Source: G963662905 sp965230045
GTDB lineage: Bacteria; Bacteroidota; Bacteroidia; Bacteroidales; WRLA01
NCBI GenBank assembly: GCA_965230045.1
Contig: OZ245940.1
Coordinates: 2,790,001-2,854,000, forward strand
Direction of reading: 5' to 3'
Length of the DNA stretch: 64,000 nucleotides
Shown: positions 1-9,202 of the stretch, in pieces
Layout of the letters: the number at the start of each line of letters is the position of its first letter
How positions within the stretch are numbered: position 1 is the stretch's first letter
Made by a program: the position numbers and the translations under genes
The notes under the pieces: model-generated
What the model saw: only the letters and a program-made list of their open reading frames with translations
Databases searched by the model: none
What the model was told of the DNA's origin: nothing

Positions 1-522
1 TGGGTTAATGATGGCGAGATAAGATCTGTTTTGTAGTTCGGGCACAAAATCCAGATCAAATTCATTGATGGATATTTTTAAAAACTCTTTGTTATTCAGT
101 GCTTTGAATGTTTCTTTCTGTATTTCACTATTTGAAAACAAGCGCTGAAGGTGCATAGTGTCGCTGGCTTCGATCACAAATTTTGAATCAAAAGAGCTGG
201 TGCCGGTTTTAAAGCTGTTCTTTTTGAAGCTCATATTATCCATAAAATCACGTTTTCGAATGCTGGCTTTGATGTTTTTTGGTATTGAAACGGGAATGAA
301 AGCACCGCAAAAAGAACATGGTACACCGATTTTTTTGTACGGATCATTAAAAAACACAAAATAACTGCTGCCTTCTGAATTATTTGGAATATAGGCAATT
401 GTTCTGAATTTTGGGATTTTACGTATGCCTGAAACGGGATATTGTTTTTCTTTGAATATCAGTTCGCGTCCGCTTTTTCGTGCAAAGTCTTTCAGTACTT
501 CCTGATTGGTTTTTTCTGTCAT
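1..522 (-). CDS. Unrecognised cytoplasmic protein, 3' end cut by window edge
   Basis: An uninterrupted minus-strand frame of 174 codons starts at the ATG at 520-522 (MTEKTNQEV...) and runs off the left edge, so the C-terminus is missing. There is no signal peptide or membrane segment. The visible part is rich in lysine, phenylalanine and serine and holds one C-x2-C pair (CSFC, Cys69 and Cys72) that could bind metal or be redox active. It is divergent from dinB, with about 139 bp between the two starts. I do not recognise the family. Codon use and the absence of stops over 522 bp make a real gene likely. Confidence 0.6.
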   Translation of the reverse strand, partial: MTEKTNQEVLKDFARKSGRELIFKEKQYPVSGIRKIPKFRTIAYIPNNSEGSSYFVFFNDPYKKIGVPCSFCGAFIPVSIPKNIKASIRKRDFMDNMSFKKNSFKTGTSSFDSKFVIEASDTMHLQRLFSNSEIQKETFKALNNKEFLKISINEFDLDFVPELQNRSYLAIINP

Positions 523-661
523 TTTTGGTGTGGGTTTAAGATGCGGAAAGATAAGGATTTTTCCAAACAGATGTACTATTAGAAATCATAAGCCAGGTCT
601 GTGGGATATTCTTTTTAAATTGGGCTTTTTTTTCGCTTAGAGCGGATATGGCCTGATTTAA

Positions 662-1735
662 ATGAGGAAAATTATACACATCGACATGGATTCTTTCTTT
701 GCTTCCGTAGAGCAAAGGGATTTCCCTGATTATCAGGGTAAGGCGCTGGTAGTTGGCCATAATGGGCCGCGTTCGGTTGTAGCTGCTGCCAGCTATGAGG
801 CTCGCAAATTTGGCGTTTATTCAGCCATGCCGATGGCGGTAGCTTTGCGAAGATGTCCGCATTTGATCATCACACCACATCGCTTTGAAGTGTATCGCCG
901 GATATCCAACAGTATTCGTGATGTTTTTTATGAATATACCGATCTGGTCGAACCACTTTCGCTGGATGAGGCTTTTCTGGATGTTACGCATCCAAAGAAA
1001 GGGCCGGAATCAGCTTCACTTATTGCAAAGGCGATAAAACGCAAAATCCTGGAGAAAGAAAACCTGATTGCTTCTGCAGGTGTTTCCTACAATAAATTTC
1101 TGGCAAAAATTGCTTCCGATATGGATAAACCCGATGGCTTTTATCTGATTAAACCGGAGGAGGCTGAAAGTTTTCTGGAAAACCTGGATGTTGGATTGTT
1201 CTTTGGCGTAGGTGAAAAAACCAAAGAGCGTATGCACAAAATGGGGATTTACAAAGGCCGCGAGCTGAAAAAGCTCAAGCGTCAGGAGATGATGATGCAT
1301 TTTGGAAAAGCAGGAAGGTATTTTTTTGATGCCGTGCGCGGGATCGACAATCGCCCTGTTGTTTCTACGCGTGAGAGAAAATCGGTGGGCGCGGAAAGGA
1401 CTTATGAAAACGATATTTATGATATCGAAGAGGTGAAGTCCAAACTTCAGGAAGTGGCGGAGATTATGTGGCAGCGCTGCCTTCATAGCAAAATGATCGG
1501 GAAGACATTGACCCTGAAGCTGCGTTTTTCGGATTTCAGTACCATCACACGTTCGCATACCTGCCTGAGCCCATACTCCAAAGAAGAAATGATGCAGCAA
1601 CTGGAAGAAATGTTGCCTTTGGATGATATTGCCCTGAACGGAATCCGTCTTTTGGGATCCACCATGTCGAATTTCCATACCGAAAGCCGGCAGTATCCGG
1701 GGCAGTTGGAAATTGAATTCGACTGGGAAGAATAA
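662..1735 (+). CDS. dinB: DNA polymerase IV (Y-family translesion polymerase)
   Basis: A 357-residue Y-family polymerase that copies past damaged bases. The N-terminus MRKIIHIDMDSFFASVEQ carries the first catalytic aspartate (Asp8), and SLDEAFLDVT holds the second acidic pair (Asp102-Glu103). VSYNKFLAKIASDMDKPDG and the helix-hairpin-helix thumb segment FFGVGEKTKERM follow at the usual spacing, then a little-finger domain to the end. Length matches the family (about 350). The C-terminus lacks an obvious clamp-binding pentapeptide that I can point to with confidence. It stands alone, divergent from the edge gene and convergent with the CotH-like gene. No LexA-type operator was recognised upstream. 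Confidence 0.95.
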   Translation: MRKIIHIDMDSFFASVEQRDFPDYQGKALVVGHNGPRSVVAAASYEARKFGVYSAMPMAVALRRCPHLIITPHRFEVYRRISNSIRDVFYEYTDLVEPLSLDEAFLDVTHPKKGPESASLIAKAIKRKILEKENLIASAGVSYNKFLAKIASDMDKPDGFYLIKPEEAESFLENLDVGLFFGVGEKTKERMHKMGIYKGRELKKLKRQEMMMHFGKAGRYFFDAVRGIDNRPVVSTRERKSVGAERTYENDIYDIEEVKSKLQEVAEIMWQRCLHSKMIGKTLTLKLRFSDFSTITRSHTCLSPYSKEEMMQQLEEMLPLDDIALNGIRLLGSTMSNFHTESRQYPGQLEIEFDWEE

Positions 1736-1753
1736 AAACCTGTGAAAAGAAAA

Positions 1754-1783
1754 CTTTCCCAAAGTATTTACACCATGGGAAAG
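1754..1783. terminator. Hairpin between convergent dinB and CotH-like genes
   Basis: CTTTCCCA at 1754-1761 pairs with TGGGAAAG at 1776-1783 (8-bp stem, 14-nt loop). It lies 18 bp after the dinB stop and 38 bp from the stop of the converging gene, the position of a bidirectional terminator. The flanking T-run is broken (CCTTTTC), so efficiency is uncertain. Confidence 0.45.
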
Positions 1784-1821
1784 CCTTTTCTATTGCTCCT
1801 GTAGATTTTTCAACAGTTTTA

Positions 1822-4098
1822 TTACTGAATAATCATTTTATTCATCAGGTTTTCTTTGGATGTATGCAAAATGCATATATACAGCCCTTTCGGACGATTA
1901 CCTGCTTCCCATACGATATTGTGTTCCCCGGCAGCTAAGTTGCCGGAAAGCAAAGTCTCAATCAGCATCCCGTTTTGATTATAAATGCTTAGTGTAGTTT
2001 CGCCCTCTTCGGCAAGAAAAAAGCTGATGGTGGTGTGCTGATTAAAAGGATTTGGATAATTATGGTTTAATTGGGTGGATACAGCTTCCTGTACTGCATT
2101 ATCAATCACTGTAAGGTAATTTACATTCACTGCTTCAAAGGTAGGTAGCATTTCAATAAAATCACCATTTCCATTGGGGAAGCGACCCATGCTTGTGTCT
2201 GCTTTTTGAATTCCAAAGCTTACTTCATCAATCAAATTGCCTTCGGTGTCCGAAAGGATAATCTGTTCGCCATCGGCAGATAATTTAAAGCTGGCATGCA
2301 GTCCTTCCTGATCTTCATCTTTATCGGCCCAAACAATCAGGTAGCCACCTGCAGCAATGGAGGTGTCGGGAAATGACCACTGGTCGGGCTCTGCGGCATC
2401 ATCTGAAAGAAAAAAGCCGTTCAGGTTAATGCGCTCCTCACTGTTGTTATAAAATTCAATCCAATCGTCATAATCGCCTTCCGGATCAGTAACAGTACTT
2501 TCGTTATCGGCCATAAATTCGTTGATAACCAGTGCTCCGCTGATTTTTATTTCGTAGAATTCATATTCAGCACGTACCGGAGAAAAGGCTGCCGCATTTT
2601 CATTTTCTGCATAAACGTAATATTCGATATCTGTGCTTCCTGCCCGTATGTTGATGCCATAAATGCCATCATTCGCTGCGGCATCATTGTGTTGCCCGTC
2701 GTCATACATTTCGGTTTTTGTAAAAAGGCCGTAATGTGTCGTTCTGTATGCCAATATTACGTTATCCACATCTGATACTTCTGCCAGAAAAATAATGTCA
2801 CTTCCGGCCTGTGGCTGTTCAGGACTGTGGCTTACTTCATTTATCTGTGGTTGGGTATATTGGAAATCTGTCAGGTTTTCAAGATAGGAAATGCGTGTGT
2901 CCATCAGTTGGCTGATGCCAATTATCCCGCCCATCGGGCCGCCGCCAACCGTATTGTAAAGGTTGTCCGTGAAATTGCTATATGTGTAAAATTTATTTTG
3001 ATCGGCCTGAACGTCGCTGGCAATGATATCCTGAATTTCCAATGCACGATCAAGGTACTGATTGTCAGAAAAGTTTTCTTCAATCATGGTTTTCATATGA
3101 GCTACGTACATTCTACGGTATGTATCATTGCTGAGAATTTTGCTGATGTCCGGGAAATTGCTTGCATTCAGATTGGCGAATGGACTTAATGTTTGTAGTC
3201 CGCTGGTATTTAGGTTTCCTAATGTTTGATGGCTTGTAAAACCCCCAAAGCTCTCATTCAAATCCCAGGGAACCGGATTAAACCTTCCATTATCGTCTTT
3301 GTACAAATAATAATTCTGTGGATTATTGATGGGGCCGTCCAGGTTGACCAACAGGTTTGAAAATGCCAGGAACCATAAATGGCGGTCAATATTTAAAACC
3401 TGATCTACATAATCATTGTGGTTGCTTAAAGTATCCAGAAAATTGATGAGTTCCTGCCATCCATAATCTGATTTCATGTCGTAATAGCTGTAATAATCGC
3501 TGGAATCCTGGCCGAAGTACTGCCAAACGCCGCCAGTTGGAGGGCCGTTTGTGGTTATTTCACCTTTTATGCGGGTGTTTTCATCACTCCCAAAAGCGTT
3601 CTGCATGAAGAATTTATCAACACTTTGATCGCTGGTATATAATCCGAGATGGGTTCCGTTGATATACACATTGGCATAATTGGACTGGCTTGCAGGAAAA
3701 TATTTCCGGGCTATTTCGTAGCCCAAAACTTCGCGCACAAAACTCGGATCTTTATAGACATTAGCGAGTTTAACCGTTCCATAACCTTCAATAAGCTGGT
3801 CATCAATTATGTGGTCGAGCTTGATGTTCAAAGGGTTTTTAACCTGGTTGGGCTGATATGTACTGTTGCCTTTATAACGTACGCCAACACTGTCATAGGT
3901 TACGCCATTTATCACGATCGTGCCTACCAGACGTTCTTCATCTCCGGCAGCATAAAGCTGATCCAGGATGTAGTCCCAGTTTGATTCCTCAAAAGTGATT
4001 TCAATGGTGTTGATGGTGTTGATGTCATAAAAATCCTGGCTAAAGGCTTTTGCCTGAAACATTAAGACGATACTGATTAAAATAATGATATTCTTCAT
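1822..4098 (-). CDS. CotH-like secreted protein with lamin-tail and T9SS sorting domains
   Basis: A 758-residue secreted protein. Residues 1-21 form a Sec signal peptide ending AFSQ. Residues about 25-415 match the CotH family (spore-coat protein kinase fold): TVKLANVYKDPSFVREVLGY and VPWDLNESFGG are typical. A beta-sandwich of about 80 residues precedes a lamin-tail domain (about 522-640, VINEFMADNES... DDWIEFYNNS). The last 80 residues form a type A T9SS sorting domain starting at NYPNPFN and ending in a KGLYICILHT strand. The usual role would be an exported, cell-surface-anchored protein; whether the CotH domain is an active kinase here cannot be read from sequence. Single gene, with dinB converging on its 3' end. 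Confidence 0.88.
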   Translation of the reverse strand: MKNIIILISIVLMFQAKAFSQDFYDINTINTIEITFEESNWDYILDQLYAAGDEERLVGTIVINGVTYDSVGVRYKGNSTYQPNQVKNPLNIKLDHIIDDQLIEGYGTVKLANVYKDPSFVREVLGYEIARKYFPASQSNYANVYINGTHLGLYTSDQSVDKFFMQNAFGSDENTRIKGEITTNGPPTGGVWQYFGQDSSDYYSYYDMKSDYGWQELINFLDTLSNHNDYVDQVLNIDRHLWFLAFSNLLVNLDGPINNPQNYYLYKDDNGRFNPVPWDLNESFGGFTSHQTLGNLNTSGLQTLSPFANLNASNFPDISKILSNDTYRRMYVAHMKTMIEENFSDNQYLDRALEIQDIIASDVQADQNKFYTYSNFTDNLYNTVGGGPMGGIIGISQLMDTRISYLENLTDFQYTQPQINEVSHSPEQPQAGSDIIFLAEVSDVDNVILAYRTTHYGLFTKTEMYDDGQHNDAAANDGIYGINIRAGSTDIEYYVYAENENAAAFSPVRAEYEFYEIKISGALVINEFMADNESTVTDPEGDYDDWIEFYNNSEERINLNGFFLSDDAAEPDQWSFPDTSIAAGGYLIVWADKDEDQEGLHASFKLSADGEQIILSDTEGNLIDEVSFGIQKADTSMGRFPNGNGDFIEMLPTFEAVNVNYLTVIDNAVQEAVSTQLNHNYPNPFNQHTTISFFLAEEGETTLSIYNQNGMLIETLLSGNLAAGEHNIVWEAGNRPKGLYICILHTSKENLMNKMIIQ

Positions 4099-4237
4099 GA
4101 CTGTAATATTAGGTTTTTAAAGATTTGTTCTTTGAGGTTTTTATTAATAACGGGGACTTACGAACAGGTTTGGTCAGTACCTCTTGTTTGATTCTGCCCC
4201 GTTATATTTATTTATGACATTGGTTTTTTGGTTTGGT

Positions 4238-5446
4238 TTAATCAATATCCCTTACAAGCCGGACGTAGTTATAATAACGTTCGCCGCCTTCGCCCAATGG
4301 TCCACCTTCGTATTTGGTGTCGAAACGAACGCCGCCCGCGCCATGGAAATCAAGGCCTTCACCGTTTACTGCCATGCCAAAGGCAACATACCAGGCGTAA
4401 TAATAAGGCTCTCCACTGGTGAAATTGGCTGATGTAGATGTCCAATAGTATGGATAGTCATCGTTTCCTGCTTCATTGATAATTGGCGTACAGCTAAACA
4501 TAGGGTTAATGGCCGGCCCCACTTTCGATGCATCGGTAGCACTGGGCGAGTATCCATAATCCACAATTCCTTGCAATTCTTTCACGTTGGGCAGTCTCCA
4601 GTCTGTATAGCCTGCAATTTCACTGTTTACGGCATATTGCAGTGCTGCCGCCCAGTCCAGCCCTTCGCCACTGTCGTCTTGCATCCACATCAGGCCACTG
4701 GCATTGTCCGAAATGGTGCCGTCTCCGTTATCGGTATATTCATTGATGCCGTAATCATCACCGCGCACGGCACGGACGTATTTGCCCCCAACAGGTCCCA
4801 TAGCCGTTGCCGAATATGCCTTTATGTGTCCGGTTACATGATTTACACCGAAGGCAGCGCCATTTTCACCACCTTCTACGGTAATGCCCACATAATAATC
4901 GCTGGCCCAGAATTGTTCGTCTTTTGTAACCTGACCACTGGCCAAACTAAAATAATTAGTGTTGAGATAAGGCCACCCCAGACCAAAATCACTGATAGAG
5001 TATAGTTCTTTGCAGGATGGCATTCTCCAGTCTGTATAGCCGCCCAGTTCCAGGTTTTCGCAATATTCTACTGCATCGGCCCAGGAAAAATCCTCAGAAG
5101 TGGGTACTTGCTGCCAGACAAGCCCGGTTTTTAAATCCGTGATCGTACCATCGCCATTATCCTGATAACTCATTGCTTCGCCTTTGAGGTAATTGGCATC
5201 CTGGCCGTAAAGGGCATCGCCCGTGTTTACGTTTGTGAGCACATTGCCGTCAAGGTCGTAAGTGTTGACCTGTCCTGAGGCAACCATCAAGTAGTTGTTT
5301 ACTATCGGGTTTTCTGTGCTGGCTGGCTCGTTTATATCGTTTTCTTCCTCATCATCGCTGCAAGAACTGAAAAGCACTGCTGTGCTGAACAGAGAGATAG
5401 CGAGTAAAAGCATCATTCTTTTTGTTGAAACAAATGAATTTTTCAT
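4238..5446 (-). CDS. DUF1566 (Lcl C-terminal domain) lipoprotein
   Basis: A 402-residue predicted lipoprotein. I place the start at the ATG at 5444-5446 (MKNSFVSTKRMM) because a signal peptide with lipobox LFSSC follows at once; the upstream in-frame ATG at 5506 would put 20 polar residues before it. After an acidic linker (DDEEENDIN) there are two tandem Lcl/DUF1566 modules, each with the family signature DNGDGTI-x-D-x(3,4)-GL-x-W and GYTDWR-(M/L)-P. These modules occur in exported and adhesin-like proteins; ligand and role are unknown. It points the same way as the CotH-like gene, 139 bp upstream of it, and might be co-transcribed. Confidence 0.85.
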   Translation of the reverse strand: MKNSFVSTKRMMLLLAISLFSTAVLFSSCSDDEEENDINEPASTENPIVNNYLMVASGQVNTYDLDGNVLTNVNTGDALYGQDANYLKGEAMSYQDNGDGTITDLKTGLVWQQVPTSEDFSWADAVEYCENLELGGYTDWRMPSCKELYSISDFGLGWPYLNTNYFSLASGQVTKDEQFWASDYYVGITVEGGENGAAFGVNHVTGHIKAYSATAMGPVGGKYVRAVRGDDYGINEYTDNGDGTISDNASGLMWMQDDSGEGLDWAAALQYAVNSEIAGYTDWRLPNVKELQGIVDYGYSPSATDASKVGPAINPMFSCTPIINEAGNDDYPYYWTSTSANFTSGEPYYYAWYVAFGMAVNGEGLDFHGAGGVRFDTKYEGGPLGEGGERYYNYVRLVRDID

Positions 5447-5670
5447 AGCCGTTAGATTTGATTTTTTGTTCAATGCAAAACTATATTGGCTTTCAGCTTC
5501 GTGCAAAATGAATCTACGAATCAGCTTATTCTATCAACAGAATGCCTGGTTTATTCGGATGAGTTTTTAGGTGATTTGGAGTTTTTTTGTCAAAATCGGG
5601 CTGTTTCGTTTGATTTTAGGTTCTACTCGTTTTTTTGTGGGTAATCAAAATTGAGGTAGAATTGGAGGTT

Positions 5671-5705
5671 AAACTTTCCCAAAGTTTCAAACTTTGGGAA
5701 AGTTT
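5671..5705. repeat. Perfect 17-bp inverted repeat with 1-nt centre (M1 copy E cassette)
   Basis: AAACTTTCCCAAAGTTT at 5671-5687 is followed by one C and its exact reverse complement at 5689-5705. This is the hairpin cassette carried by M1 copy E. A weaker relative, AAACTTTCCCAAAGTATTT, forms part of the hairpin downstream of dinB. Confidence 0.85.
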
Positions 5706-5742
5706 GTCCCGGTTTAGTTCTCTATATTTTGATAGGTATTTA

Positions 5743-7582
5743 GTCCCTGCCAGAATACTCATATCATTTTGTTTATCAGTATTTTACTGTTAATAACTTT
5801 GTTGAATCTTTCGCGGTATTTTCTTGTGTAGAACAGTTATTTTGCTGATATTCGGTGCTTTAACTGTTTGAGATTCGTTTATTGCGCCTCAGACATCAAA
5901 ACACGGAAAGATATGAGAAAAAGATTCGAACAGCAGATCAAAATTGGCAGTACTTTGATTCAAGATGTAGTAATACCGACAAAAAAGCGCAGTGGCGCCC
6001 TTCCCGGCCTATGTGCAGCATTAAAAGAGATTTTTGTAAGCCCAGAGTGGAACGAAAAAGTTTTCAGTATCCTTGAGGACAAAATCCTATCCGAGAATAA
6101 TAAAACAGGGCGTCCTGGAATGGATCTATGGCATGTCTTTGTACTTTCCCAAGTACGCCTTTGCCAAAACATAAGCTACGATGACCTGCACTACCTGGCC
6201 AATTACGACCGGCTTGTGCGCCAAATCATGGGTGTTGAAAACGATTACGGAATGAGTAGTTATAAGTTTGGTTATCAGTCTATTATAGATAATGTAGGAT
6301 TATTGGACGATGAATCGGTCAGGGAGCTAAACAGTATTATCGCTGATTTTGGCCACTACGTGTTTAAAAAAAAAGGGGAGGAAGCATTGTGCTTAAAAAC
6401 CGATAGTTTTGTAGTAGAAAGCAATGTCCATTTTCCAACTGACTATAACTTGCTGTGGGACTGTGCCCGCAAATGCCTCGATATAGTTGCCAGGCTTTAT
6501 CCCGGCCAACCGCCGGCAGGGTGGCGCAAAAATAAAAATTGGCGCAAAGACCTCAAAAACAAGATGCGTGCACTGGGGCGGGCAAGTGCTTCAGGAGGAA
6601 AAAGAAAAGCCGATAGGGTTCGGCAAACCGCTAAAAGCTACCTCACAAAAGCGAAAGCACTTCACGCCAAGCTCGGGAAAGAATGCGGCTGCAGCACTAT
6701 TGATGGCAATCCCGTTTTGACCGAACTGTCCCACTATATGGCCCTGTTGCAAAAACATATAGACCTGCTGGAAAGAAGGGTGATAAAAGGGGAGGAAATC
6801 CCCCATGAAGAAAAAATGTTTTCCATTTTTGAAACCTACACCGAGTGGATAAAAAAAGGCAAAATGCGGCCTAATGTAGAACTTGGGAAAAAAGCGGCAA
6901 TAACCACTGACCAATATAACCTCATTGTCGATTACCAGATCATAGAAAATCAGTCAGACTCAGAATGCGTTCCACAGCTGGCCCAGAGAATATCCTTGCG
7001 CTACAAAGACATTGCAAGTTGGAGCTTTGATAAAGGATATTGGAAAAAAGAAAATAAAGAACTGCTCTCGCAAAACACCCAACGTTTGGTACTCCCCAAA
7101 AAGGGGAAATGCAACAAGCAGGAATACCAACAAGAGCACCAGCCTTGGTTTATAAAGGCACGCAATAGGCACAGCGCAATAGAATCAAATATAAACGAAT
7201 TGGAACACAGAGGGCTGGACAGATGTCCCGACAAAGGGTATGGACATTTTAAACGTTATGTTGGCCTGGCTGTATCAGCTTACAACTTGCGCAGGATTGG
7301 AGTTGAGCTGATCCGGCTGCAAGTAGCTGATCAACACATAGGTGAGGGGCGCTTTAAGGCGGCATAATTTTAAAGTATTGAATTACAGTATATTAAGTGT
7401 TTTACAGGGGTGAATTATGCCTTGTTGTTTCTACAGGGCTGTATAAGCCGGCAAATCCGGATCATATTTCTATATATTTACTATGAAATTTAATTTTTTT
7501 AGGCATGATGCTACTTTCGGAGCATATTTTACTCGCTGTTTTTTGGGTGAATTTTAAAAACCTATAGTTTTCTGGCTGGCAC
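5743..7582 (+). mobile_element. ISNCY-type insertion sequence
   Basis: The element is about 1,840 bp. Its termini are imperfect inverted repeats: GTCCCTGCCAGAATACT on the left, and on the right the complement of GTGCCAGCCAGAAAACT (14 of 17 match). It is flanked by a 6-bp direct repeat TATTTA (5737-5742 and 7583-7588). The single transposase gene fills most of it. It sits inside M1 copy E and therefore arrived later. Confidence 0.7.
5913..7367 (+). CDS. Transposase, ISNCY family
   Basis: A 484-residue transposase. I start at the ATG at 5913 (MRKRFEQQIKIGS), which matches the usual N-terminus of this family; an in-frame ATG at 5868 adds 15 unlikely residues. Family marks are GRPGMDLWHVFVLSQVRLC and NISYDDLHYLANYDRLVRQI near the N-terminus. 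The DDE-type core is suggested by LKTDSFVVESNVHFPTD, then FDKGYW, then the glutamate-containing HSAIESNINELEHRGLD. The frame is intact with a complete C-terminus, so the element may still be active. Its 6-bp target duplication differs from the 8-bp one of M1, so it is not an obvious mobiliser of M1. Confidence 0.85.
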   Translation: MRKRFEQQIKIGSTLIQDVVIPTKKRSGALPGLCAALKEIFVSPEWNEKVFSILEDKILSENNKTGRPGMDLWHVFVLSQVRLCQNISYDDLHYLANYDRLVRQIMGVENDYGMSSYKFGYQSIIDNVGLLDDESVRELNSIIADFGHYVFKKKGEEALCLKTDSFVVESNVHFPTDYNLLWDCARKCLDIVARLYPGQPPAGWRKNKNWRKDLKNKMRALGRASASGGKRKADRVRQTAKSYLTKAKALHAKLGKECGCSTIDGNPVLTELSHYMALLQKHIDLLERRVIKGEEIPHEEKMFSIFETYTEWIKKGKMRPNVELGKKAAITTDQYNLIVDYQIIENQSDSECVPQLAQRISLRYKDIASWSFDKGYWKKENKELLSQNTQRLVLPKKGKCNKQEYQQEHQPWFIKARNRHSAIESNINELEHRGLDRCPDKGYGHFKRYVGLAVSAYNLRRIGVELIRLQVADQHIGEGRFKAA

Positions 7583-7657
7583 TATTTAAAACTGTATTCC
7601 AAACGTTGAATACATTAAAGTTTCCACGGAATTCCGAGTAGAACCTGATTTTACTTC
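7368..7657. other. Gap between transposase and terminator
   Basis: This stretch holds the non-coding right end of the ISNCY element (to 7582), the IS target duplication, the right arm of M1 copy E (7589-7645) and the M1 target duplication. I see no gene in it. Confidence 0.7.
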
Positions 7658-7688
7658 AAAAAAACAGGCAAACCATCTGGTCTGCCTG
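7658..7688 (-). terminator. Rho-independent terminator of the GH47 gene
   Basis: Read on the minus strand, CAGGCA and TGCCTG arms enclose an inner CCA/TGG pair, and the hairpin is followed directly by seven T residues. It begins about 26 bp beyond the stop of the GH47 gene and is oriented to end its transcript. Confidence 0.75.
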
Positions 7689-7713
7689 CATATTCTGTTG
7701 GTGAGGGAATATA

Positions 7714-9132
7714 TTATTTTTTAAAGCCCAGAAATTTTGGGGCTTTTGCTTTGTCAAAATTACTTTTACGGAAAGGGTGTGCTTCGGTGTTGAAGATGAT
7801 TTCCTCAAAATCGTATCCGTTTGTTCCACTGGAAAAAGTTAAATAGAAATATTTCAGGGTTTCTGCAAAAAAGAATGTGGGCATATAATCGCGCTTTTCC
7901 ATGGTTTCAACATTCTCCACAGAAGTGAAGGCCACTTCAGTTTTGCAGTATTTCTTGATGTCGGACCAATATTGTTCATTCATTTTATGGTAGAGGCTGT
8001 CGTTGGTGGTGTTAAAAAGATAGTATGCCGATTCAATGATTTCGGGATTCAGGTCGTAAACCGGATAATTCGGATTGCCGCTTTTATAATCGTAAACCAT
8101 GGGTTCCAAACCGTATTTGTTCCATAGCCAGTCCCAGCTAGTTTGTAGCTCCTTGGCACGTTCTGTATCACCGGAAAGGCTTAGGATTGCAGGAAAAAAT
8201 GCGTCATATAGGGTGATGACAGAACTGACATGCTTTCCTGTTTCCATATCTACGCGTCCATACCAAAGTTTGTTGTCGTAAGTTTCGGCCATATATTCGT
8301 TGATAAGGCCAATGCTTTCTTTCCACATAGCACCAAGCTCTTCATCGCCAAAAAGCAGATAGCTTTTAAAGAGATACTCGTAATAGGAGTCAACTCCGGC
8401 GCAGATATGGCTGTGTTTGGAAACCCATTCGCCGTTTTCCACATCAATAACATCGCCAATTAAACCGATTTCGGAACGGCGGTCGAAAATGGCTTTGGTG
8501 GCCTTTTTGCCTGCCTGATAGTATTTTGGATCCTGCGTATAATAGCTCAGGATGCCCATTTCAAAGGTGTAAGATGCTGCTTCGGCAACATTTACGGTAT
8601 CGCCACGCGCAACCCCGGTTTTCAGGTTGACCCAGTACTTGGGAATACCGGTTTTCGTGTCGAAAGCGGGCATCATCCGGTCGGCAAAATCTTTGGCTTT
8701 GGCCAGAACATCCGGGTTTTCCGATAGTTCATACATGGATAATAATCCACCCAAAATGCGAATATTCACTTCGAAAATCTTGGCATCCAAATCTTTGTCA
8801 AAATCCAGTGAATCCACAACATATCGCTCTATTTCTGCAGCTTCGTCCTTCATGCCCATGACATATAAAGTGCTGTAGGCGTCAATGGGAGAGATGTAAA
8901 GTGGCTCTTTGTACCAGTCTTTGAACGATTTGGAGAGTGGTGCCAGCACATCATGTCCCCATGCGTATTTTTTATAGGCATCCCAGGAGCGCTTGGTTTC
9001 CGATTTTACGTCCTGTGTTAATGGCGAAAGTTCTGTTTCTTCATTGTCTTGCTTGCCGTTTTGTTTTGAACCGGGACCTGAACAGGATGCAAGGGTCAGG
9101 ACAATAATAGAAAAAATGATGAATCTTTGCAT
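7714..9132 (-). CDS. GH47-family (class I alpha-mannosidase-like) lipoprotein
   Basis: A 472-residue predicted lipoprotein (signal peptide with lipobox LTLASC). It has the alpha/alpha-toroid pattern of glycoside hydrolase family 47, which removes alpha-1,2-linked mannose. The N-terminal part has PIDAYSTLYVMGMKDEAAEI and KIFEVNIRILGGLLSMYELS, matching the family's DALDTLY and FE-x-IR-x-LGGLLS motifs. The C-terminal part has NPEIIESAYYLFNTTND, then FFFAETLKYFYLTFS and the late NTEAHPFR motif. GH47 is best known from eukaryotic ER and Golgi enzymes and is less common in bacteria. It would act at the outer membrane or in the periplasm on mannose-containing glycans. It stands alone, bracketed by two M1 elements in opposite orientation with different target duplications. 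Substrate is not determinable. Confidence 0.8.
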   Translation of the reverse strand: MQRFIIFSIIVLTLASCSGPGSKQNGKQDNEETELSPLTQDVKSETKRSWDAYKKYAWGHDVLAPLSKSFKDWYKEPLYISPIDAYSTLYVMGMKDEAAEIERYVVDSLDFDKDLDAKIFEVNIRILGGLLSMYELSENPDVLAKAKDFADRMMPAFDTKTGIPKYWVNLKTGVARGDTVNVAEAASYTFEMGILSYYTQDPKYYQAGKKATKAIFDRRSEIGLIGDVIDVENGEWVSKHSHICAGVDSYYEYLFKSYLLFGDEELGAMWKESIGLINEYMAETYDNKLWYGRVDMETGKHVSSVITLYDAFFPAILSLSGDTERAKELQTSWDWLWNKYGLEPMVYDYKSGNPNYPVYDLNPEIIESAYYLFNTTNDSLYHKMNEQYWSDIKKYCKTEVAFTSVENVETMEKRDYMPTFFFAETLKYFYLTFSSGTNGYDFEEIIFNTEAHPFRKSNFDKAKAPKFLGFKK

Positions 9133-9202
9133 TTTTGCTTGATGTTTGATGTTGAATTAATGGATTCAGACGATACTAAATCGATGCAAATATAGGAAAA
9201 AC

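Larger units (their letters stand above)
5619..7645 (-). mobile_element. Mini-element M1 copy E (reverse orientation), split by an ISNCY insertion
   Basis: The ends are GGTTCTAC at 5619 and GTAGAACC ending at 7645, matching the other M1 copies, with the GTGGGTAA-type end on the left, so this copy is reversed. It is flanked by a perfect 8-bp direct repeat TGATTTTA (5611-5618 and 7646-7653), read as the target-site duplication. Removing the IS and one copy of its target duplication leaves an M1 element of about 181 bp. Its interior differs from the other copies: it carries a hairpin at 5671-5705 instead of the nested GGCAAATGCGGCGAGGAC cassette. Confidence 0.8.

Noticed and set aside
1016..1762. 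248-codon minus-strand frame across dinB
   Set aside because: It is fully antisense to dinB, which has all Y-family motifs. The reading is rich in His, Phe and Gln as expected of a shadow frame.
5619..7645. The ISNCY transposase as the autonomous parent of M1
   Set aside because: The IS has its own inverted ends and a 6-bp duplication inside the M1 arms, so it is an insertion into M1 and not the element that made M1.
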